Shown piece by piece: positions 17,930-26,631 of a stretch of 64,000 nt of DNA (position 1 is its first letter; every line of letters starts with the position of its first letter). The translations under genes were made by a program, and so were the position numbers. The stretch spans positions 231,621-295,620 of the forward strand of contig CALKER010000004.1 in NCBI GenBank assembly GCA_938084835.1. The letters run 5' to 3'. The notes under the pieces are model-generated. The model did no database searches. It saw only the letters and a list, made by a program, of their open reading frames with translations, and was not told where the DNA came from. The stretch is from an uncultured Thermoguttaceae bacterium (GTDB taxonomy: Bacteria > Planctomycetota > Planctomycetia > Pirellulales > Thermoguttaceae).

Positions 17930-19006
17930 ATGGCTCAGTTAATTGCCGAGCAACTTAAGGAAATCCTTGATGATTTCGCCGATCCGGAAACCGGCCGGGG
18001 TCTTGTCCGCGCCGGCCAGCTCCGGGATGTGCGGATCACGGAAAGTGCGGTCGAGGTGCGAGTCGGATTTTCCCGATTTGTCGCACCGCTGTGGAACGAT
18101 CTCGCCGCACAAGTTGCGCAGCATCTCCGCAACCGAATTCCTACCCCTGTGGATGTGCACGTGGAAGTAATAGAACATCCTCGCCCCGCCGAACAACTCG
18201 AGCCCGTGGGGCTGGCCGTCAAGGCCGTGATCGCAGTGGCTGCCGGAAAAGGAGGTGTGGGCAAAAGTACGGTAGCCGCCCTCCTAGCATTCGGGCTCAA
18301 ACGGCTGGGAGCCCGCGCGGGATTATTGGATGCCGATGTGTTCGGCCCAAGCATCCCTCACCTTCTCGGGTGCTACGAACAACCAGTCGTACGCGACGGG
18401 AAGATTCAACCCGTTTTTGTGGATGGCCTTCCGGTGCTGTCCATGGGATTCCTCGTTCCAAGAGAGGAAGCTGTCATCTGGCGCGGGCCAATGATCCACA
18501 ACGTTTTGCTTCAATTCCTGCGCGATACTTCCTGGGGGGAGTTAGACTATCTCATCGTGGACATGCCGCCCGGTACGGGCGATGTCGCCATTTCAATATC
18601 ACAAATTGTTCCGCTTGCCGGAGCAGTTATAGTGTGTACCCCGCAGGAGCTTGCGCTGGCGGATGCGGTTAAGGCGGTGACAATGTTTCGCCGCGTTAAT
18701 GTCCCTGTCATGGGGATTGTGGAGAACATGAGCTATTTTGTTTGTCCGTCCTGCGGCAGCCGGCACGAGATTTTCGGCCATGGGGGTGCGCGTACGCACG
18801 CCACCGCCCTCGGTGTGCCCTTTTTGGCCGAAATTCCTCTCAACGTCGAACTCCGCATCCGGGGCGATCAGGGGAGCTTAATTAGCTGCCTGGCCCATCC
18901 CCATCTCGGAGAGGAGGTGGCAAATTTATGCCGGCGATTGGTGCAGGAAGTGATCAACGAGCGGCGCCGTCATCCCCCTTTGCCTCAGCTGCGGGTCCTT
19001 AGCTAG
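17930..19006 (+). CDS. mrp: Mrp/ApbC/NBP35-type P-loop Fe-S carrier ATPase
   Basis: The 358-residue cytosolic protein is a ParA/MinD-type ATPase that binds and transfers Fe-S clusters. The N-terminal 85 residues form a MIP18/DUF59 domain. The deviant Walker A GKGGVGKST is at 106-114, the switch motif DMPPGTGD at 211-218, and the cluster-binding CPSC at 272-275 (C272, C275). Length and domain order are normal for bacterial Mrp. The context after complex I genes fits a role in supplying Fe-S clusters, but the 3 kb distance and intervening genes make that an inference. Confidence 0.93.
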   Translation: MAQLIAEQLKEILDDFADPETGRGLVRAGQLRDVRITESAVEVRVGFSRFVAPLWNDLAAQVAQHLRNRIPTPVDVHVEVIEHPRPAEQLEPVGLAVKAVIAVAAGKGGVGKSTVAALLAFGLKRLGARAGLLDADVFGPSIPHLLGCYEQPVVRDGKIQPVFVDGLPVLSMGFLVPREEAVIWRGPMIHNVLLQFLRDTSWGELDYLIVDMPPGTGDVAISISQIVPLAGAVIVCTPQELALADAVKAVTMFRRVNVPVMGIVENMSYFVCPSCGSRHEIFGHGGARTHATALGVPFLAEIPLNVELRIRGDQGSLISCLAHPHLGEEVANLCRRLVQEVINERRRHPPLPQLRVLS

Positions 19007-19375
19007 AGGCAAAATCTTAGCGAAGGTCGATTTTCCGCGGATCCAAAAAGACTCATTCCCACTGGAAGGTTAGGGAGCCCCGTAAAAAACAAGTTTACTT
19101 CCGAAAAAGCTCGAAGCGAAGTATTCGCCGATGCAGTCAACCTCATGGGCGAGTGGATGATGGTTATTTCTTTTCCGGGCGGACCCTGGCCCATCATCAC
19201 ACTTTGGGAAATGCTTTGAAATCGCAACTCCAACTGGAGAATCATGCGTAGTATTAGGAAAGTGTGGTTTTTGCCCTTGCCGGTAATTGAAGGAAGGCAA
19301 GAAGCTAAGATCCCTGCGGCCACCCCATAGGATTTTTGGAAAACGCTTGATGCTTTGGCGACAGGAGCGGGAAGG
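19007..19375. other. 369-base intergenic region before hflK
   Basis: No gene is supported. The hflK frame is open back to a TTG at 19355, but the ATG at 19376 has the better ribosome-binding site. Confidence 0.4.
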
Positions 19376-20368
19376 ATGACGCCTCGCACCAATCCCCAAA
19401 TGGAACAATGGTATCCGGCGGAATTTCCTTGGTACGTGCTTATTGGCTGGATTTCGGTGGCGATACTAGTGTTCGCCGCTCTTTACCTCGCTTTCGACGT
19501 GATGTACGCAGTTGATGCCCACGAGCGTGCGGTGGTACTTCGATTCGGCAAATTTCGACCGCCGGTCGTCGAACCCGGGCTGAGGTTCAAGATTCCAATC
19601 GTGGATCGAGTTATCAAGGTCGGTATTGCGGAAAATAGTCTTCGGCTACCTTTTGGTGTCGCGTTACGAAGCGAAAGCGCCGATGAGGATGTTACGCTGA
19701 TGCTTACCGGCGATCTTAACGCCGCGTCCGTTGAATGGACCGTGCAGTGGAAGGTTGAGCAGCCGGAAAAGTTCGTCTTTCGCTTTTACCATCCAGAGGA
19801 TCCTCAATACGGCGAGCGTGTCATTCGAACTGTCGCGGAAAGTGTGATGAACCAACTTGTGGGCGACTATTCCATCGACGAGGTGTTAACGGAAAAGCGT
19901 TCCGAAATAGCCAACCTGGCGCGGGAAGCCACCCAGCGGATCCTTGATTCTTACGACTGCGGCGTGATCATTCGCGACCTTCAAATGCAACGGATACGTC
20001 CGCCATCACGCGTTCGGCCGGCTTTCGAGGAAGTCAATGCCTCCCTCCAGCGGCGAGAACAATTGGAAAACGAGGCCAAAAAGGAGCGCAATCAAAAGCT
20101 TCCCATCGCGTTAGCAGAAAGGGACAAACTTATCCGCGAGGCAGAGGGCTACGCCCAAAGACGTCGCGCCGAAGCCCAAGGTGAAATTGCTGCCCTCTTG
20201 GCCCAATATCGGCAATATCAAAAGGCCCCCGAGGAAACCCGGCGCCGACTGTACTTGGAGGCTATGGAAGAGGTCCTCGGCCGGGTGCAGTTCCAGATTA
20301 TTGTTGACGCTCAACTAAAACAAGGTGTACTCCCCCTCTTGCAGTTGTCGACTGAGGGAAATCGCTAA
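19376..20368 (+). CDS. hflK: HflK-like SPFH/band 7 membrane protein
   Basis: SPFH/prohibitin-family protein. In the HflKC complex it caps the membrane protease FtsH from the outside face and modulates membrane-protein turnover. The 330-residue product has a short polar N-terminus, one transmembrane helix (about 18-42), a band 7 domain beginning at YAVDAHERAVVLRFGKF, and a long charged C-terminal helix (about 225-285) rich in Glu, Arg and Gln that would form the coiled coil. AGGAG stands eight bases before the ATG. The paralogous hflC follows by 142 bases, which supports pairing. It could also be a generic stomatin-like protein, but the pair favours HflK. Confidence 0.85.
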   Translation: MTPRTNPQMEQWYPAEFPWYVLIGWISVAILVFAALYLAFDVMYAVDAHERAVVLRFGKFRPPVVEPGLRFKIPIVDRVIKVGIAENSLRLPFGVALRSESADEDVTLMLTGDLNAASVEWTVQWKVEQPEKFVFRFYHPEDPQYGERVIRTVAESVMNQLVGDYSIDEVLTEKRSEIANLAREATQRILDSYDCGVIIRDLQMQRIRPPSRVRPAFEEVNASLQRREQLENEAKKERNQKLPIALAERDKLIREAEGYAQRRRAEAQGEIAALLAQYRQYQKAPEETRRRLYLEAMEEVLGRVQFQIIVDAQLKQGVLPLLQLSTEGNR

Positions 20369-20510
20369 TGGGCTAGTGCCTCGGCTGGCCGCCGGGCTTG
20401 CGCCTGCGCCAATAAGTCACAACACAACCAGGTGTGGCCCTTTGGGCAGGAATGATAGCCTGTAAAGCAGGTCGAGTTGGCAACGTGGCCATTGTCTGGG
20501 AGAAAAGGCC

Positions 20511-21629
20511 ATGACACGGGTATTCCGTATCGCCATTGACGCGGCAGTTTTCCTTCTTATTGCCTGGCTGCTTCTTGCGAACATGGCTTTTACTGTGGAT
20601 GAAAGGGAACTTGCCGTGGTGCTACAATTTGGCGAACCAAAGGCAGGTTATACCGAGCCGGGGCTTAAGTGGAAGCTGCCTTTCATCCAGGAAGTTCGGC
20701 GCCTTCCGAAAACTTATCAATTCTGGCTTGGCTCCGCCCGCGAAATCTTGGTGGATGTTCCTACTGCCGACGGCAAAAAAGTTGAAGTCACTCCGTGGGC
20801 CATTTGGCGGATCACTGATCCAGTACGATTTATCCAAGAACTTCGCACCGTCGCCAATGCGGAGCAGCGCATCAAAGACTTTGTCCGCAGCGAGCTAAGA
20901 GATGTGATCACCGCTAACCGACTGGTGGATGTGGTGCGTAGCAGCGATCGCCAACTCACTTACACCTTGCAGGTCGATTTACCGCTAGGTGGGGCGTCGG
21001 GGACTCTCCTGGAAGTGGAGTCGCCTGTCGGCGCGGATTCTCCTCGGGAAGTGGTCGGTTTTCAACCAGGGGCTGTGGAAAAAGTTCGTCTTGGCCGACA
21101 AAAGCTGGTAGCCTTAGCCAAAGCCGGTGTCCAGCAGAGGCTTCGGCAAACCACGCCAGAGAAGCTTGTGGAACGGGGCATCGAGCTTGTCGACCTGGGG
21201 ATTGCCCGAATCGATTTTGTGCCCACAGTCCAGGAGGCAGCTTTCCGCCGACTTATCGCCTTCCTAGAGTCAGTGGCTGCCTATTATGTCAACGAAGGTC
21301 AACGCCGCAAGCAGGAAATTCTCAATCTTACCAATTACGAGGTGGAAAAGATTCTGGGCGAGGGGAAGCGCGAGGCCAACCGCATCCGTGGGGAGGTTGA
21401 AGCCGAAATCATCCAGATGTATGCTGAAGCTATTCGCGAAATGGGAGAGTTTTATCAGTTCTACCGCACACTTGATGTGTACAAAAAGTCGTTCGGGAAA
21501 AATACGCAGCTGGTGGTGACTACCGACGCGGATATCTTTAACTTGTTCCGCCAGATGCCTCTACCTCCCGCTTCGCCCCCAATGGCCTCGGGTGTGCCTG
21601 CGGCACCTTCGGTGCCCTCGCCTAACTGA
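20511..21629 (+). CDS. hflC: HflC-like SPFH/band 7 membrane protein
   Basis: Partner of the preceding HflK-like protein. The 372-residue product has one N-terminal transmembrane helix (about 6-26), then a band 7 domain starting at FTVDERELAVVLQFGEPK, with the HflC-typical TADGKKVEVTPWAIWRITDP and the AEQRIKDFVRSELRDVI region. A long C-terminal helix with EANRIRGEVEAEI gives coiled-coil potential, and the last 25 residues are Pro-rich. Compared with E. coli HflC (about 334) it has an insertion of about 30 residues near 160-180. GGGAG lies nine bases before the ATG. Confidence 0.87.
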   Translation: MTRVFRIAIDAAVFLLIAWLLLANMAFTVDERELAVVLQFGEPKAGYTEPGLKWKLPFIQEVRRLPKTYQFWLGSAREILVDVPTADGKKVEVTPWAIWRITDPVRFIQELRTVANAEQRIKDFVRSELRDVITANRLVDVVRSSDRQLTYTLQVDLPLGGASGTLLEVESPVGADSPREVVGFQPGAVEKVRLGRQKLVALAKAGVQQRLRQTTPEKLVERGIELVDLGIARIDFVPTVQEAAFRRLIAFLESVAAYYVNEGQRRKQEILNLTNYEVEKILGEGKREANRIRGEVEAEIIQMYAEAIREMGEFYQFYRTLDVYKKSFGKNTQLVVTTDADIFNLFRQMPLPPASPPMASGVPAAPSVPSPN

Positions 21630-21894
21630 CATGACGTCCTTGGCATCTCTTAAAAGTGTTTAAAACTTTCCTGCGGAAGGCTTCAACACTTACGAGAAAG
21701 GCCGATGCCCTCTGCTCGACGCGACACCGGCGGTATTAGTTAGCTTGCTCAAAGGGGTGTGGGCAGGGGTCAGTAGCAGGCTAGCCCTAGAGAGGGCTGC
21801 TGGATCCGTTCGGCCCGAATTTCCCGGCAGGTGGGCTAGCAAATAGGAATCGAAGTAGCAACGTTCCGCATACGTCCTCCCGGAGCAGGATCGC

Positions 21895-22986
21895 ATGAAC
21901 ACCGCGTATAGAACAGGTCCAAAGAAGTTGGCAAAGCCGCTGGTTTCACGCGAACTTCGGAACATTTTCCCCGATCTGCTGTTGCGGACGATGCTGGCCT
22001 TATTCCTTTTGACCAGCGCGGGAAAGCCTCACTCCGCCTCCATGGCCGAATCCCTTCCAGAAGGCCCGGGTTTGGCAGCGAAATATCCGGGAGACGTCAA
22101 TCTGGCTACCGATCCGGCAGTAGTATTCACGGAAGATTTTGAGAGTACCGACCTGCAAGAGGTCGTTCGCCGTTGGTCGGATGTGCGTAACCCGAAGGAA
22201 TCACCTCTTGCGCTGGTGGATGACGTGCCGGCCGGCTCCGGAGGGAAACGCAGTTTGCAGATGGCTGCCTTGCCGGCAAAAAACACAGGTGCTCATCTGT
22301 ACAAAAGGTTACCCCAAGAGTTGGACACGGTTTTTGCCCGGTTTTATGTCAAGTTTCCCAAACCCGCCGGATATATCCATCACTTTGTTACCATCGGGGG
22401 CTATCGACCAGCAACCAACTGGCCTCAAGGCGGTGCCGGAACTCGACCGCGTGGTGATGATCGCATCACCGTCGGGATCGAACCATTCGGCTTCTCCGGG
22501 AAATATCCACCGCCGGGATTGTGGAATTTTTACGTGTACTGGCACGAGATGAAGATGTCGGCCGACGGTCGGTTCTGGGGCAACGCCCTTCAACCGATGG
22601 AAAATCAACCAGTTCCAGTCGATCATTGGCAATGCGTGGAGGTGATGATCCGACTCAATTCGGCACCACAGTCGCGCGATGGGGAGCTGGCCCTGTGGTT
22701 AGATGGGAAGTTGGTAGCGCATTTCCGCCAAGGAGTGCCCCGCACTCAATGGACAGGCATGGGGTTTCGACTTCTTCGGGAGGGAGGAACTCCTTTTGAG
22801 GGATTTAATTGGCGCACCGACCCGGCACTGAAGATCAACTTCTTTTGGCTCCTTCATTATGTTACGCCCGACGCCCTGCGGAGAAACAAGGTCACAGACT
22901 TAGAGGCGGAAAACCGTGTATTGTTCGACCACATTGTCGTCGCTCGCCAGTATATCGGTCCTATAGTTCCGGCCAGTTCCAAATAA
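21895..22986 (+). CDS. Secreted lectin/polysaccharide-lyase-fold protein
   Basis: The 363-residue protein has a hydrophobic segment at about 28-45 that can act as a signal peptide or anchor, after a positively charged N-terminus. The remainder resembles concanavalin-A-like jelly-roll domains of polysaccharide lyases and LamG-type binding proteins: a FARFYVKFP strand, NFYVYWHEM, then HWQCVEVMIRLNSA with GELALWLDGKLVAHF, a pattern in which a weighed 'W-DG' strand pair recurs. I cannot place it in a named CAZy family or see catalytic residues with certainty. The next gene begins within 3-30 bases, which suggests co-transcription and a shared role in glycan use. Confidence 0.65.
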   Translation: MNTAYRTGPKKLAKPLVSRELRNIFPDLLLRTMLALFLLTSAGKPHSASMAESLPEGPGLAAKYPGDVNLATDPAVVFTEDFESTDLQEVVRRWSDVRNPKESPLALVDDVPAGSGGKRSLQMAALPAKNTGAHLYKRLPQELDTVFARFYVKFPKPAGYIHHFVTIGGYRPATNWPQGGAGTRPRGDDRITVGIEPFGFSGKYPPPGLWNFYVYWHEMKMSADGRFWGNALQPMENQPVPVDHWQCVEVMIRLNSAPQSRDGELALWLDGKLVAHFRQGVPRTQWTGMGFRLLREGGTPFEGFNWRTDPALKINFFWLLHYVTPDALRRNKVTDLEAENRVLFDHIVVARQYIGPIVPASSK

Positions 22987-23015
22987 GCGTGCCTTGGCAC
23001 AGTTGGGCCTTTCCT

Positions 23016-25796
23016 ATGGAGCTTGTGGAAGTTCAATTCCTTCTTCCTTGCCAAGAACTGGAAGACGTGGCCCTGCATCGCGAGCCGCGGGAAGCTCATG
23101 AACTGCTCTTGGGATGGACATGCCTTTATCATCCAGCGCTCTTAGCCGCCACCGGCAAGTTGCCCCGCTGGAGCAGGGCGGACAGCCCCCCTGGGGAATT
23201 GGCTGGTCGACTGGTAGTGGTCCCTGGCGCAAGCCATTCCCACCTGCCCGAAGGTTGGCTCCAATTGGCCCGCTCCCAGGCGGCCGCAGTAATCGAAAGT
23301 TATCAAGGACGGGAAGATCTCCTCGGGCGAATTCAGGATGCTGGCTTTGCTTTCCCACAGCTCAGGGAGGAAAATGTTCAGGATTTTTTTGCCCTGGGGT
23401 ATTGCCACCTACAGGCGGAGCTCCTCACTCGGCAGCTGCGCTATGTGAGTTATTTGGATTCGACCGGGCTTGAATACCGTGCCGTGGAAGCAGCCAAATC
23501 CTTGGTGAGCGGGGATCTGGCTCAAGCCCGCGAACGTCTGCAGCGAAGCTTCGATATTCTGGTCGAAGGCCGGGAGTATTTTTACCCCACCGAGGCCACC
23601 TTGATCGACCTGGTGTTGGTGGCTCCCAGTACGCTGGGAGGAGAGCTCGAAAAAACCTTGACCGAGGAGCACCCCCTCAACCTGCTTATCGACGGCAACA
23701 CACTGCGAGATCTGGCCGAATGTTCACCGCACACGTTGGAGCTGCTTCGCCAACGCCTCAAAAACGGAAGTGCCTGCATAGTGGGCGGGGAAAATATCTG
23801 GGAGGAACTCCCGTTACTACCGGTGGAAGAGCTTTTCCAAGCCCTGCGTGATGGTCTGGCCACCTATCGCGAGCTTCTGGGGAAGCCCCCGAGCCTTTTC
23901 GGACGGCGACGTTTTGGTCTCTCCCCAATCCTTCCCCAAATATTACAAAGCTTCGGTTACCGTGCCGCGCTTCACTTCACCCTTGACGACGGGACCTTCC
24001 CCACCAGCTCCCAAAGCCGGATTCGGTGGGAAGGAATTGGTCCGGCGGTGATCGACGCCGTGGCTCGGGTACCGCTGGATGCCTCCGCCGACGAAACCTT
24101 CCTTCGTTTTGGTGCCAAAGCAGGTGAGGCGCTGGATTTGGATCAATCGGTGGCGATAATTTTTGCTCATTGGCCGGGGAAAGTGTCCCCCTGGTTTGGC
24201 GATCTGAAGCGCGTGACTAGCTTTTCTCACGTACTGGGTCAATTCGCAACACTGGCGGAGTTCTTGGCCAAGTCTTACTATGCGGGACAGAACCGGAAGT
24301 ACCTCCCGCACGAATACCGATCTCCATATCTGAGGCAGGATGTGGCGCGCCAAGCTCCAGCCCCAATCTCCTCCTGGGTTCGTCGACATCGTCAACATAT
24401 GGTCACTCAGGCACAAGAGGCGGAGTGGGCCGTGATTAAGCTTTTGCGGGCTAACCGAAGTGGAAAACCTTCATCAGGACCAGCTGCCCAAGTTCTAGCC
24501 TCGCTCACCGGCGCAGGAAGTGAAAGCCAGCTCCAGGGTTCCCTTGTCCTTAACCCGTGGAGCTTCCCGCGGCTTTGCCTGGTCTCTTGGCCGGCCAGTG
24601 TCCCCCTGCCCCGGCCGGGCGGTCCGATCCAAGCGGCTGGCGTACTGGGCAACAAACCCGCAGTACTTGTCCAGGTGCCGGCCATGGGATTTGCTTGGGT
24701 GGGACCTGATCCCGACACGGCAGCCGAAGAAAAAACTCGTCCACACATTTGGCAGCGGATGTGGCGCTCGGCCAAAAAATCTGGACCGCCGCTGGTTCAA
24801 GACCACACTTTACAAAACGAATTCATGCAGGTGCGGATTAACCCGGTAACGGGAGCCATCCGAAGCATTCGGTCACTTCTTTCCGGTGCCAATGCCCTAG
24901 GAGCAGAACTTGCCCTACGTCTGCCCACTCCCGAAGGCCCGCGGGCGGGAGACGATGTGGAAGCTTTTTACACTCTGATGGCCTGCGATGGGGTGGAAAT
25001 CCTTTCTCCCGGGCCGGTGGCAGGCGAGGTTGTTACCCGCGGACGATTGGTGACCCGCTCCGGTCGACTTGTTGCCCGTTACGAGCAAAAGCTCTCCCTA
25101 TGGGTCAACCGACCTTGGCTTGAGATGGACATCCTCCTCCAACCAATCGAACTTCCTCAAGGGGATCCCTGGCGACATTATTACTGTGTACGATTTGCCT
25201 GGGCCGACGCCACCTGCGCCCTTCATGCCGGCATTGGCTGGACCTACCAAAAGTATGAAGGGGATCGTATCGAGTCACCTTTTTATATCGACATCCGGGG
25301 TGAGCGCTCGTCGTTTACGATCCTTTGCGGCGGCCTCCCTTATCATCGCCCTGTAGATGTGCGGAAGCTCGATACCTTGCTGGTGGTGCGGGGCGAAACC
25401 GAAACTCGGTTCCGCATCGGGATTGCCGCCGATGTCCCTCACCCGGCCGAGGTGGCCATGGACTTTCTGGCCCCGCCTCCTGATGTCGTTTCCGAAGTAC
25501 CTAAGCCGAGAAATATCCAGGGCTGGTTCTTCCACATTAGTGCCCGAAACGTAATCGCCACCCACTGGAGCACTCGTCACACAGACGACGGAGAAGCTGT
25601 GCTCACGGTCCGACTTCTCGAAACGGAGGGACGAGAGGGTACGCTGCGTTTACGATGTTTTAGGAATCCCAAAGCAGCACGAAAGGTGAATTTTGCGGGC
25701 GAAACCTTGACCGAGCTTGTCCTCGAGGAGGATACCGTCCTCGTCGACATCAAGCCGTTCGAGTGGTGCCAAGTGGAAGTAAGCTGCGCGGTTTAG
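23016..25796 (+). CDS. Large GH38-like (alpha-mannosidase-related) protein
   Basis: The 926-residue product resembles glycoside hydrolase family 38 in two places. A central block around RRRFGLSPILPQILQSFGYR (about 285-305), followed by ALHFTLDDGTFP and a barrel-like stretch, matches the end of the N-terminal catalytic domain. NEFMQVRINPVTGAIRSI near 600-620 is the usual opening of the C-terminal beta-sandwich. The family's initial H-x-H-x-D-x-x-W motif is not visible at the N-terminus, so the enzyme may be divergent or inactive. Start: ATG 23016, with an alternative GTG 22989 that abuts the stop of the upstream gene. No signal peptide is seen, so it is probably cytoplasmic unless exported otherwise. 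Confidence 0.6.
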   Translation: MELVEVQFLLPCQELEDVALHREPREAHELLLGWTCLYHPALLAATGKLPRWSRADSPPGELAGRLVVVPGASHSHLPEGWLQLARSQAAAVIESYQGREDLLGRIQDAGFAFPQLREENVQDFFALGYCHLQAELLTRQLRYVSYLDSTGLEYRAVEAAKSLVSGDLAQARERLQRSFDILVEGREYFYPTEATLIDLVLVAPSTLGGELEKTLTEEHPLNLLIDGNTLRDLAECSPHTLELLRQRLKNGSACIVGGENIWEELPLLPVEELFQALRDGLATYRELLGKPPSLFGRRRFGLSPILPQILQSFGYRAALHFTLDDGTFPTSSQSRIRWEGIGPAVIDAVARVPLDASADETFLRFGAKAGEALDLDQSVAIIFAHWPGKVSPWFGDLKRVTSFSHVLGQFATLAEFLAKSYYAGQNRKYLPHEYRSPYLRQDVARQAPAPISSWVRRHRQHMVTQAQEAEWAVIKLLRANRSGKPSSGPAAQVLASLTGAGSESQLQGSLVLNPWSFPRLCLVSWPASVPLPRPGGPIQAAGVLGNKPAVLVQVPAMGFAWVGPDPDTAAEEKTRPHIWQRMWRSAKKSGPPLVQDHTLQNEFMQVRINPVTGAIRSIRSLLSGANALGAELALRLPTPEGPRAGDDVEAFYTLMACDGVEILSPGPVAGEVVTRGRLVTRSGRLVARYEQKLSLWVNRPWLEMDILLQPIELPQGDPWRHYYCVRFAWADATCALHAGIGWTYQKYEGDRIESPFYIDIRGERSSFTILCGGLPYHRPVDVRKLDTLLVVRGETETRFRIGIAADVPHPAEVAMDFLAPPPDVVSEVPKPRNIQGWFFHISARNVIATHWSTRHTDDGEAVLTVRLLETEGREGTLRLRCFRNPKAARKVNFAGETLTELVLEEDTVLVDIKPFEWCQVEVSCAV

Positions 25797-26631
25797 CCCT
25801 CAAACAAGGAACTACCACTTTCAATATTCCCTACATTAACCCTAAGGTTTTTCTGTTGCCCAAAAGGTGCTTATGCCGGCAAAAAACGCAACATTACGGG
25901 GGCAACCAAAACTCATCCAGCTTTTCCTCAACCGAAGCGAAAGCGCATTCGCTAGCGCCTAACCAGGTATATTTCCTTCGCGGCAAATTTTTCTTTCGGC
26001 AGGCGAGCGACTGTTGTTCTTCCAAGGGCTGGGAAATCCTCACCCCCCCGTGGCAATCGACTTTGCCCCATTCCTAGTACCCTAATAGCTTTCCTATCTT
26101 CACAAAAATGGGGAAGATTTGAGCTACCAATTGGGAGTTTGGTGTTTAAAATGGAAGAGGACCCAAATCGGCACAAGTGTTCGCGCGGCGGGCGATGTTG
26201 TCCTCTTAGAACACATTCGCCCCCCCTACTAGATTGAGCAAGGGCTTCCAGGTTTTTGAACAAGTTTTGCAATTTTCCCAAGTCACCCCACAACTGTATA
26301 TCCCCTCAAAAGAACGACACCAATGACAAGCGTCCTAGGAAAAGCCCCCAAAAAATTGGGGAAGGAACTAGGCGAATGGCCCTCCGAAATATCTGCCCCT
26401 TAGGAGCCGTCAAGGCGGGGGAGTCAAGCAAAATGCGTTAATAGGCAGCTTCCTCCGTTTGTTTGAGATGTCACACGTGGTTTTGTAAATCGTAGGTGAC
26501 ATTACCGCTCCCAAGTGACCAGAGACGGCAACAGTAGCAGGCATCCTCGGCCCTAAGGTGTGCCCCAAGATAATTCACTAAGGTAAGGAAATGACCGAAG
26601 TTACCCTTGGCGACCTCGGGAGAAGAAAGTC
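25797..26631. other. 835-base intergenic region upstream of the efflux operon
   Basis: No protein-like frame is supported; short frames here have no ribosome-binding site and are rich in Pro, Lys and Ser. It contains an inverted repeat at 26468-26502 (listed separately), which may be an operator for the efflux genes. Confidence 0.45.
26468..26502. promoter_or_regulatory. Inverted repeat ATGTCAC...GTGACAT upstream of adaptor gene
   Basis: Two perfect 7-base arms, ATGTCAC at 26468-26474 and GTGACAT at 26496-26502, are separated by 21 bases. The left arm overlaps a CACGTG palindrome. It lies 130-165 bases before the adaptor start. An operator role is inferred; no -35/-10 pair is clear. Confidence 0.3.

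Noticed and set aside
26256..26441. 61-codon frame upstream of the efflux operon
   Set aside because: No ribosome-binding site; biased Lys/Pro/Asn composition.
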